From NCBI GenBank assembly GCA_022570795.1, contig JAKUDP010000002.1, forward strand, positions 2,418,001-2,482,000: DNA of 64,000 nt, in the 5' to 3' direction. Position numbers and translations under genes: made by a program. The number at the start of each line of letters is the position of its first letter. Position 1 is the stretch's first letter. The notes beneath the pieces are model-generated. The model saw nothing but the letters and a program-made list of their open reading frames with translations. It had not been told where the DNA came from and searched no databases. This document shows positions 1 through 8,676 of the stretch, piece after piece. Source of the DNA: Sphaerulina vaccinii. Taxonomy: Eukaryota > Ascomycota > Dothideomycetes > Mycosphaerellales > Mycosphaerellaceae.

Positions 1-1
1 C

Positions 2-484
2 AAGGGTCACACACAAGTCATTACTGTGTTGAACAACAATGGGGAGTCCACCGAAGACTTCGAGATCGATGTGAAAGGTCACAAGCTTTCACATGGAACA
101 GTTGTCACCGAGATTTTGACTTGCACCAATATCACTGTCAGCAAGTCTGGAGTCTTGACAGTGCCGATGGGCAAAGGACTTCCGAAAGTGATGTATCCTG
201 CGAAGCTTCTGGCAAACTCTGGTCTTTGCGGTATGGGACAGCCCTTACCAGCGCCATCGCCTACAGTCACCGCAACTACCTATGCTACGACCATTGGCGG
301 GCATAGCACCATGATCGCCACATCTGTCACAGCGACCGCCGAAGGGACACCAAAACACACCAAGCTGGCCTTGGGTGCTGCTAGTCGTTCACACACCTCG
401 TGCAGTACATTGCCTATCTTGACAGCAGCGATATCACTATTCCTAGCGTCTTCTGGTACCTTTGTTTACCACTGGGCTACATAG
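2..484 (+). CDS. Alpha-amylase (GH13), C-terminal part, 5' truncated by window edge
   Basis: The frame is open from base 2 to the TAG at 482-484, so the gene begins outside the window. The first ~75 residues match the all-beta C-terminal domain (DUF1966 type) of fungal secreted alpha-amylases such as Taka-amylase: VITVLNNNG, then TEILTCTNITV, then VPMGKGLPKVMYP. The catalytic barrel lies upstream and is not visible. After the domain comes a Ser/Thr/Pro-rich linker and a hydrophobic stretch near the C-terminus (LPILTAAISLFLASSG). That tail resembles a GPI-anchor signal and is absent from short secreted amylases, so the enzyme may be cell-wall or membrane attached. The family hydrolyses internal alpha-1,4 bonds of starch. 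The GPI reading is inference; the family call is strong. Confidence 0.85.
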   Translation, partial: KGHTQVITVLNNNGESTEDFEIDVKGHKLSHGTVVTEILTCTNITVSKSGVLTVPMGKGLPKVMYPAKLLANSGLCGMGQPLPAPSPTVTATTYATTIGGHSTMIATSVTATAEGTPKHTKLALGAASRSHTSCSTLPILTAAISLFLASSGTFVYHWAT

Positions 485-3203
485 GAGCCTACCAATCTGG
501 ACGAGGACAGCTCATGGGCACCTCGAGATTGATTCAGGAGAAGGTGCATCCTTCCTTGGAAACGACATGATTGGCTACGTGCATGAGAAGATTGTGCCCT
601 TTGGCGCATGAGACACAATTGGAGATGAGAGGTTACGGGCCCCTGCGAGGCTGCGCATGAGCTACGACATTATGAGAAAGCACGAATTGAGCAGTTCACA
701 GATTTCCTTTCGACAAATTGCATTCACATGCGAATCGCTTTGCGTCTGTGCTGTCATCATGCAGTAGTGATGTCTACACTCGGACAGTGCCCGATATTCT
801 TAGCAAGGATGTTGTCGTTCAGGCTACCCTTGTTCGATATGGTGTGGCGCTCGGCATCTACTTCGGTGCGGGAGGATGCACGCCATAGTGTACAGTGGTG
901 CTAGCCGAAGTGGCCACTGGTCTGTGCGTGCCGCACCACTTCAAGTTCTATGATGATTGACAGTCTCGCAAAACCTTTGAAGGCATGCCCTACAATCGTC
1001 ACGCTAGGTCCTAGATACGCTAATAATGCCACAGTGTTGATAGCTCGGGCGTAGCTAGTCGCGCAACGGTATGTGCTGCGCATAGACCAGTGGCCGCTTC
1101 GGCTAGCACCACTGTACCATCCTTTTTGCACTCAATGTCGCGTAAGTCATTACGTCCAAAATAATACGCGAGGCAATCGATTCATACGCACAGTGGGAAT
1201 CATCGGCCTATCCTCCGGTCTTTATATCTGCGACCCTGGACTCAGCCCTGCCTATCTCGCTGGTGTACGTGATAGACTAGCTATGAGTTGCGCCAACCAG
1301 GATCATTTCGGCGGAACTGGTCCTCAACTCCTCAGCATGTTCGAGACTCTCTCATCTGTTTCACCATTTCAACTCCATCGGTGAGGCTGGTGGGGACTTT
1401 CTGTGAGGTGCACTACTGTTCAGCCTGACACTTCAATACTTTGGTAGGCACGTGTTTCACACCAAAGTCGAACACATGGTCGGTGGACAAGCTCAAAGGC
1501 ACAAAGAACTCAAGACTCTTCGATCAGATCACATCCGACGAAGCTTCACTGACCTTTTCTTCATCAGCGACCCACTGGAACGACGTCGAATCTGAGTTCA
1601 CCAGCCTCACGGCCAAGCTTTCGCGATCTTCCGCGTTTCCAGATAACCTCACAAACTTTCAACGCTTATTTCTTGCCTTTCGGCGAGCAGCAACCGAAGC
1701 GCTTTTTCATCACAACTCTCAGGTTGAGCTTCATCAGCGGCACCAAGTCCCCGTTGGTCTCGAGATTTCGTTGACTCCACCACTACTGCAGCTCGAGTAC
1801 AAAGCGGTGCGACACCGTCAGGCATATCGGCTCCTCCGCAACCTGAGAAAATGAGATGATGATGATGATAGAAGACACCGTGACGCTCAAAGCAATTGCA
1901 TGAAGACTACCAGTGCATCTGCAATTTCTACAGCCCCGACATTGACCGAATGATGCGTCTGCCAAACGCGCGCTGAACTGCGAACCTCGCCTTTACCCAC
2001 CGCCTCTTTCGAATACGCTTCCGCCATTCTTTCGAACTTTCGGCATAACGATACGGGATTTCAAACGCCACCTGCACCGATACGTGCAATGTGCATGAAT
2101 CCGGCGACAAGAGACGTTCCAGTGCCACAGATATGGACAGCTAAAGCAAGGAGCTTCCGCTGCATGAAAGCTAGACTCCACGTTGAGCGACTCACGTACG
2201 CATGGCAACACAAAGTCCACAAATTGTCTTCACAGGCGCATTGATGTTACCACTTCTTCGGGATACGGTAGTGCTGCATATCTCGCTGCAAATATCTCGA
2301 AGCAAGGGAACTGTTACAGGTCAGCTCGACTTGGCTGCTATGTATCATGTTTATGCACGACATACGTACGGTAAGCTACGCAGCCGTTATGCTGCTCAGG
2401 ACAGAGACGTTCATTGGCTTCAGCAGCGCAGGAGTGACCTCACTATGGCTGTATCAGAAGAAGCTGCTGGTCTCGACGCTTCTTCTCTTCTCATGAACTA
2501 CATCCAAGCTAACTCATCATGACACAAACTGAGGGCGCATAGCTTTCGAAATCATCATGCAAGGAGTGATTCGACGTAGCACTGCTGTCGTTCACGCACT
2601 AGAGATCCGATATCATGAGCTGCGAGATCATGCAGTGTTCTCTTTAACGTCCTATGACGGCTGATTGATGGAGCGAACGCGACGCTGTGTTGGACGAGAA
2701 TTCACTTCACGATCTCGCAACAGATCATGCAAGCGTGCTACAGTCCTGAGTGAGCCGAAGGCTCGAAGAAAATGATCGTTGCTGTCCTTGCACTGTCCCT
2801 CGCCCGAGCTGCGTAGATCGCACCGGAAATCAGAGACGCGACAAGTGTACAGCTAACACTTCTGACTACTCTCGATTTCTACACGAAAAAGTCTAAGCGA
2901 CTTAGCTCTGCTTCAAGCAGCGTGGACTGCTCAACAGTGGAGAGGCGGCAACGATCATTTTCCTCGACCCTAGCGGTTGTGAGCAGGTCAGAAGGTGCTC
3001 TCGAGATACGACTTGGCAAGATTCTCATAACAAAATTCTCCGTTGACAATGGACGGTTTTCCCAACAAGCACAGGTTCATCCTATATACACTGGAACGGA
3101 CGCGTCTGTTGTAGTTCACTCGCAGATCTGCTACACCTGCACAGGCATCCTTCCGCACGATACCAACATCTGTGTACACTGTACAAGAAGGACTCGGTAT
3201 CGC
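485..3203. other. Gene-poor interval between amylase and alpha/beta-hydrolase
   Basis: I see no convincing gene in these 2.7 kb. The longest open stretches (1441-1854 and 2202-2522, plus strand; 1993-2220, minus strand) show no recognisable domain, signal peptide or splice pattern. The frame at 1441-1854 has arginine- and histidine-rich, low-complexity content typical of decayed sequence. A GAT microsatellite lies at about 1854-1874. The one structured object is the inverted-repeat element at 2758-2972. Confidence 0.5.
2758..2972. mobile_element. MITE-like element with terminal inverted repeats, copy 1
   Basis: The left end begins AAGGCTCGAAGAAAATGATCG and the right end read in reverse complement begins AGGGTCGAGGAAAATGATCG. 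The ends therefore form terminal inverted repeats with a shared core close to TCGARGAAAATGATCGTTGC, and weaker complementarity continues to about 55 bases on each side. The interior has no reading frame. A second copy in the same orientation lies at 44647-44867 and matches along its whole length at roughly four bases in five, with many differences being transitions. Size, ends and absence of coding fit a non-autonomous DNA transposon (MITE). The exact boundary and target duplication are not clear. Confidence 0.7.
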
Positions 3204-4017
3204 CTATTGTGCGCCAGCAGCTCTCATGATAGCCTCGGCGGTTTCTTTCGGCTTCGACATGAACGGAGAGTGACTAGCATCCACTATCTCGGTCTTGAAA
3301 GGAACACCTTGGCCAGTGCCATTAACCATCAACTCCTGAATTTGCACTACAAGTAGAAAGTCGACTTATTAGCAAGGAGCTCTGCGTATCTTAAACGGCA
3401 TTTGACTTACAAGGAATAGCAGCATCCTGCTTACAAAACAAGTACGTCGAAGGCACATCTCTCCAAGCAGCATACGTAACCGGAGAATGGAAAGTCTGAT
3501 AACTGAATGGCAACAACTTCGCCACAGCAGCCTTCTGCTCAGCTTCCGGCAAGTCATTGTAGAAGACATCAGCAGGTCCATCCGGATTCACCTCCATCCT
3601 CGCTTCATTGATATTAAACCAAGGAAGATCATTCCCGCCAAAAGCTCCAATCAACGTATCACCTTCTTTGATGATAAAAGCAGCCATGAAGAAGAAGTGG
3701 GAGACACCTCCAGATTTCCCTGCTGCTTGGCGGGATTTCAGATCGAGGCCTTTGATTGCTTCGGAGGATGGGATGCTTCCGTAGGAGTGTGCTACTACGA
3801 CGACATTCTGGCCTGCATCTGCGGCTGTTCGGATGTGTTTGCGGATCTCATCGACGTCTGGATTGAAGTTCTTGAGATGCTCTTTTGGGCCGACTGAGGG
3901 GAGGGAGACGAGATCTGTTTTGTAGCCGGCTGCTTCGAGTTGCGAGACGACTGGTTGGAAGGCGTCTGGTGTGTGCCAAGCACCTGGTACGAAGACGATT
4001 GTTGTTGAGCTTGTCAT
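3204..4017 (-). CDS. Alpha/beta-hydrolase fold protein (AB_hydrolase type)
   Basis: Two exons: 3411-4017 and 3204-3346, with a 64-nt intron at 3347-3410 (donor GTAAGT, acceptor TTGTAG). The joined product is 249 residues. The N-terminus reads TIVFVPGAWHTPDAF, the usual first strand and oxyanion loop (PGAWH) of this fold. The nucleophile elbow is VVVAHSYGS, with Ser in the HSYGS pentapeptide around residue 98. The short second exon supplies the C-terminal VDASHSPFMSKP, which carries the likely catalytic His; a model ending at the first exon would lose it. There is no signal peptide, so the enzyme is probably cytosolic. Similar fungal proteins are annotated only as alpha/beta-hydrolases, and the substrate cannot be predicted. 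Confidence 0.85.
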
Positions 4018-4548
4018 TGTATGAGGTTCGTTCGTTCTGGTAAGGTATCTTGATTGTGAGAGAAGTGCAATGCATCTCTCAAAAAGCTTTGGTATGCACT
4101 GACGTCTTCATATTTGGTTTCGGATCGATCATCGGATGTTCGGTAACACGAAAAGATACGTTCCTTGGTACGCAGACTACTAGCCGACAGAGACCAACCT
4201 CATGTGGTTCCTTTACCATATGCAGGGACGAGGTTTGTTGCAATGCGGAGAAGGTTTTGGGGTATGGAGGAAGTGGGGAGTCTTGTTCTGGTCGTCGACC
4301 TCAAAGCCGCCCGTCAGCGTAGTATGGACATCTCCGCTCGTTATTGCTGACTTCGAGACCAGAACTACAATTGATCATTTCCAAAGCCATTGGCATCTCA
4401 CAGAGACATGATCACAAGAGACTTGATGGAAGCGACATTGTGAGTGCTCAATAAGAGCTTTCTATTGATTTACACAAAGTACAGGAAACAAGTCATCATC
4501 CGCCTCAACATCGAAAAGACGAAAGTCCGATACATCAAGCATCAAGCA
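4018..4548. other. Intergenic, upstream of hydrolase, downstream of paralogue pair
   Basis: No gene seen. It includes the hydrolase promoter (start near 4017) and the 3' flank of the minus-strand gene ending at 4549. A short stretch at about 4282-4367 resembles one at about 15489-15560 and has weak inverted ends around TTCTGGTC. Confidence 0.4.
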
Positions 4549-4553
4549 TCAAG
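4533..4553. repeat. (CATCAAG)x3 tandem repeat at gene 3' end
   Basis: Three perfect 7-base CATCAAG units sit directly at the end of the minus-strand coding region that stops at 4549-4551. The repeat length could alter where that protein terminates in other strains. Confidence 0.7.
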
Positions 4554-5358
4554 CATCATCGTCATCAGAGACATCATTTTCATCAGGCTCAAACTCCCAT
4601 ACGCCATTCATATCCTCAGTCATACCATCCGCCCTTATAGCAGCAGTTGCGAAACACTTCTCGCCTCCTTCCACCACACCAGTCCAGCCCTCAGCCTCAA
4701 GATCCTCGTCAGCTCCAATAACTACATTAGCGAAACGACCTCCCTGATTAGGACCATTGTGATGCACGATGAACGACAAACCTCTAGTACCCTGCCTCTT
4801 CTGAATCGCATACTCTGCCTTGTCACGCTCAGTTTTCGGTATTTGCAAAAATCTCCTCACAGCCTGTGCGAGAATGTCAGCTATCATGGGTTGAGCAGGA
4901 TTATTTGATGCAGGAGACACCATAACCAAAGTGTTTCGCATGTGTTGCGTTATCGGCAAGTCACCAAGAGCTTCATCAAGACACTCTTTCATGGTAATTC
5001 GTACAGCTTTCTTAAGTTCCTCATTGTTCATTTCGAAACGATGGAACTCAACAGGTCTCCTACGTTCGCCATCAAGACCCATGATATTGAAATTCACATG
5101 GGCTACGAAACATTGATCGGAGGAGATGGCGAAGTATACTCCTAGACAGGTTATTAGTCCTCTAGTGCCGATGTGAGGGAGTTCGGGCGTCAGTGTGTAT
5201 ATGCCGCCTTTACCTTCTGCTATTTCGCGGAATGGCTTGGTTCGTGGTTTCTTGTCTTCGAAACTATCGGATGCTTTGCGCTTCTGGCCAGTCTGGCTGG
5301 ATGAAGCTGTATGCTTGGCCGTGTTGATTTTGATCTTGAATCCTGATTTACTTGACAT
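4549..5358 (-). CDS. Uncharacterised protein with conserved Cys-(x15)-His motif, paralogue A
   Basis: A single exon encodes 269 residues. I start at the ATG at 5356-5358 (MSSKSGFKIKIN); the frame stays open further upstream but without an ATG. The first ~45 residues are basic and low complexity (QKRKASDSFEDKKPRTK), resembling a nuclear-localisation segment. The conserved core begins with FREIAEGKGGIYTL, followed by GLITCLGVYFAI and CFVAHVNF, in which a Cys and a His lie 16 positions apart. A second conserved block is MRNTLVMVSPASN with a following helix. The tail is acidic (DVSDDDDA). The next gene upstream (5624-6580) shares these blocks, so the two are tandem duplicates. I do not recognise the family by name. 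Spacing and local pattern resemble CheD/CNF-type glutamine deamidases, which is a hypothesis only. Confidence 0.75.
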   Translation of the reverse strand: MSSKSGFKIKINTAKHTASSSQTGQKRKASDSFEDKKPRTKPFREIAEGKGGIYTLTPELPHIGTRGLITCLGVYFAISSDQCFVAHVNFNIMGLDGERRRPVEFHRFEMNNEELKKAVRITMKECLDEALGDLPITQHMRNTLVMVSPASNNPAQPMIADILAQAVRRFLQIPKTERDKAEYAIQKRQGTRGLSFIVHHNGPNQGGRFANVVIGADEDLEAEGWTGVVEGGEKCFATAAIRADGMTEDMNGVWEFEPDENDVSDDDDA

Positions 5359-5623
5359 TATGAGAGAGATATGTGGTCCAGCCACTGTTGAGACGATAGG
5401 AAACTGATCGTGAATATGCAATAGGTTCGAACGAATGAGATACTGGAAGCTGAGCTACGATATATGAAGAAACAATACTTCAGCTTTCTTTCAAGTCCCG
5501 CAGACTTCGATGAAGAACAACGCCGCTTTGTCAAATCTCAAAAATAGATCGCATTGTCTACAACTCCTGACAAGATTAGCGTGGCCCTGTCGAAGGAGTC
5601 CTCGGTATAGCGAGTCGAACAGT

Positions 5624-6580
5624 CTACTCATCGTCCTCTTCCTCACTCGGAGTCTCGCCGCCTGTAGAATTAGGTCTATAAGACGTGCCGTCCTTCTTGT
5701 AGATCCTGCCACTGGTCGAAATACTCCCACTAGAAAAGTTTGGCTCACCAGGTTCTTTGACAGGACGCCAGACTTGCTTCCCGTTCGAGTCGAAAAGACC
5801 ATTGCCTGGGACACCTGGAATCCCTGGAAACACTAAGTTGTCGAGAGTAGGCCCAACGATCATGCTGCGACTGGTCTTGATAATCGCATACTGGTGCCAC
5901 TCGTTCTCGGGAATTCCTAGCATCGTCAAGACACCTTCCCTGGCAGCGTCAGCAACGTAGCGCTGTAGTCCCATATTAGCAGTCGGCGAGACCATTCTCA
6001 GCGAGTTCTTCATGATATCTGTAATCTCCTCATGTTCATCATCTTCCCACCAGCCTTTAGCCTGAGCCCTCTTGACTGCAAGTTCGAGCATATTCGTCAT
6101 TTCAAACTTGACTGTCCGGAACGACTCATCGTTAAGCTTATACTGCTGTCTATTTCCCCGTTGGCTATCAGGAAATCCTTGTCCATTTTGGTTTAGTAGT
6201 TCAAAATTAGCATGAGCAAACATACAATGCTCCTCATCAATAGCGAAATAGACTCCAAGACATGTGTCGAGATTAGTAGTTCCCAAATAAGGTATCTCGT
6301 CAGTACTCTTGAGCTCGTAAACTTCGCCATAGCCTTGAGGGATTCTACGGAAAGCTTGGCCTTCGTCGTCGCGTTTGAAGCCTTCGCTCATTTCGGTGTC
6401 TGAGTTCTCTGCCCGTACTCGTGCTTTCTTGTTGCTAATGAGAGGTTTCATTGGTTTCTTGGGAGCTTCTCCATCGGATGCGCTAGATTCGGACGTCTTG
6501 CGTTTCCTAGCAGACGTGTATATGTCCTTGTTCTTTGCTGCAGCCTTAGTCGCAGCGACACGTGATGGTCTGCGTGACAT
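5624..6580 (-). CDS. Uncharacterised protein with conserved Cys-(x15)-His motif, paralogue B
   Basis: A single exon encodes 318 residues from the ATG at 6578-6580. The layout matches the downstream paralogue. It has a basic disordered N-terminus (ARKRKTSESSASDGE, then SNKKARVRAENSD), a core with FRRIPQGYGEVYEL, a motif block NLDTCLGVYFAI and HCMFAHANF, and a later block MKNSLRMVSPTANM followed by a helix ending in MLGIP. The C-terminus is different from its partner: a Gly/Pro/Ser-rich tail ending GETPSEEEDDE. Only the Cys/His core and the SP(A/T)xN block are strongly conserved between the two, so these are the likely functional parts. Both genes point the same way, 265 bases apart. No signal peptide or membrane segment is seen; a nuclear or cytosolic location is inferred from the basic stretches. 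Confidence 0.8.
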   Translation of the reverse strand: MSRRPSRVAATKAAAKNKDIYTSARKRKTSESSASDGEAPKKPMKPLISNKKARVRAENSDTEMSEGFKRDDEGQAFRRIPQGYGEVYELKSTDEIPYLGTTNLDTCLGVYFAIDEEHCMFAHANFELLNQNGQGFPDSQRGNRQQYKLNDESFRTVKFEMTNMLELAVKRAQAKGWWEDDEHEEITDIMKNSLRMVSPTANMGLQRYVADAAREGVLTMLGIPENEWHQYAIIKTSRSMIVGPTLDNLVFPGIPGVPGNGLFDSNGKQVWRPVKEPGEPNFSSGSISTSGRIYKKDGTSYRPNSTGGETPSEEEDDE

Positions 6581-6949
6581 GATTAGTCTTGCTGTGTGGT
6601 CCGGCCACTACTCGAGTCGATCTTTCTGCTGTTATATTGTTGCTCCTGTTCCTGTTCCTGTACAAGTGTATACTCCCCAACCCACTTGCAATACTCACGC
6701 TTCTTGTACACCGCCGCCATATTGCTTCATTAGCCATCACCTTTGTGCTAGAAGTTAGATCTGTCAGTACTCGAGATGAAGTGGCGTTCATCTTCAGAGG
6801 TCAAAGAAAACAAAGAATCTTGAAATTACGGACTGAGCCATTGTCTGCCTCTACGTCGAGTCCAGGCTCTCTGAACAAAGAGTGTAAATGTGATCCTTTG
6901 GTTGATCTGAATCTCTATCCAGCGGCGTAGTCATGGCTCCAAGTCAGAG

Positions 6950-8199
6950 CTAGAGCTTTCGTTTCACTCCCTTATCCCAGCACATCAACCACTTTCCAGG
7001 CGGGCTGATAGACTCAAAGCCTTCTAGTCGGAGCCCACCGCGTATCAGAGACACGTATCGAAACTTCGGGTTATCAGCTTTCCTCGCTTCATCCAGCTGC
7101 ACTCTCGCTTGCACATGATTCCTGGTGACTGCCAGCGTGTGATGCAGACCATATTCAATCTCATCGGCCATGCGTCGCTCCCACCGACCATAGGGTAGTC
7201 CAGGGTTAAGGTTGACCAGTACAACACTGATTTCAGCTTGTGAAGAAGAACTCGAGAAGCGCGGCAATGCTTGGATGTAGTTGCCTGGACCGTAACACAT
7301 CAGAGTCATATGGATCCTGGACAGGCGAAGCATATCGACGCTAGATTGGCGTAGAATATAGGACGACGTAAAACCCCAACGCTATTCGGGGGCGCGATTC
7401 GTGCCGATCGTGATGCTTCTGAGTGCCTGCACCTGCTGGGGCCGCAGAGCGGTTGTGATGAATAGATCGAGGGTGTTCGCATTGTCGAAATGAAATGTGT
7501 TCTTGCAGAAGAATAATATGGCAGCCTCGTCGTAGATGGCCTGGCAAGTGCTCAGAAGAGCTGTCGGTGGTCGTGGAGGGGGATCACCAGGCCAAGGTGT
7601 GACGTCCCACGGCCATTGGCAGCAAGCTGAGTGTGCGCCCATGTGCTTGGCTAAGGTGAATTTGCCTGCAGAGTAGGTAAGCAGGTATCTCTGAAAAGCA
7701 CGATAGCGTCTCCCATGGCCTGTCTTTGAGCTCGTCGCCTTGGCAGGCTTGAGTTCTGTAAGACATTCGGAGATGCTTACCTTGAACATCGTTGCTGATG
7801 GTATCCTTAAGCGCAGTCGACGCCCTATGCATATCTGCCTCGCTTTCCGGCTCTTGACAGATGGCCAGCTGGAAGTAGTATCCGCCTCGTGGTAGAGCCT
7901 CAACTATACCATTGTAGCTTCTTGGTTCGCCGTAACATGATCTCGGCCGAGGAGAAATCCGATTCCGTCTCTTGAAGTCGGCCTTGGTGTCTACCGGCGT
8001 GCTTTTGACGTGTATAGTCCTGCCACCGAGGACATAGTCGTAGATCTTGTTTCGAAGCTCTCTCGGCAACTTGAATAATGGGAATGTCCCAGGGCTAGGC
8101 GGCGTGTCCTGTGCGTTTCTCTGAAACCTGTGGGTCGTGAATCAGTGCTCGCGCCGACGTCTGGGATGCATGGTGCACTTACCGGAACGGGGAAGCCAT
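6950..8199 (-). CDS. DUF7730-like (F-box-like) protein interrupted by an in-frame TAG
   Basis: Three exons fit: 8183-8199, 7781-8127 and 6950-7665, with introns 8128-8182 (55 nt) and 7666-7780 (115 nt), all with good splice signals. The start is MASPFRFQRN. The family block LPRELRNKIYDYVLGG is at about residue 25, and LLSTCQAIYDEAA and NTFHFDNANTLDLF follow. Such proteins are abundant in Dothideomycetes and have no known activity; the N-terminus resembles an F-box. After TIGTNRAPE a TAG at 7382-7384 interrupts the frame at codon 216. The same frame then continues for 143 more sensible residues to 6950, and no convincing intron removes the stop. It is therefore a recent nonsense allele, a sequence error, or a truncated protein. 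Part of the gene is duplicated at 15291-15434. Confidence 0.7.
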
Positions 8200-8676
8200 G
8201 ACTTGAAGTGATGTATCGATATCGATATGCGTGGTGAAGACGCTGGTAGAGGGAGATGTAGAGTGGATGAAGAAGCGAAACAAGACCAGCCACGCGAGGT
8301 CCAAGAAGTCGCGCCAGAGTGCAAGTGCAAGTGCGAGAGAAGTTCCAGGAATGATCTTGCCTGTCCTACCATGGCAGCTGCACAGTCGCAAAGCAAAGAT
8401 TGAACACTGCTCCAACCACTTCATGGTGATCGTATAAGTCCCTCTACCTTACTTCTCATCAATCGTCAGCAAAGAAAACAAAGACATCCTCCTCGGGGTA
8501 TTCCCATTCCAGACTCCAACAACGCCATCCACAGTGTGTCTACGCAAACCACTAGGCCTTTTCCCTGCCAAGCACTCATGCGAAGAAGCTCTGTCTTCAT
8601 TCAATGCCAGCTCCTTCGCCACACCTCTCAAACTCTTCCTCGACCAAGACCACCCTTTGTCCTTCTGTCTCGACTT
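8200..8676. other. Intergenic, promoter of the DUF7730-like gene and 3' flank of AVO1
   Basis: No gene seen. The reading frames here are shadows without domain content. Confidence 0.4.

Noticed and set aside
1441..1854. 137-codon frame in the first gene-poor interval
   Set aside because: Composition is low complexity and basic, with no domain; the initiating codon is not ATG.
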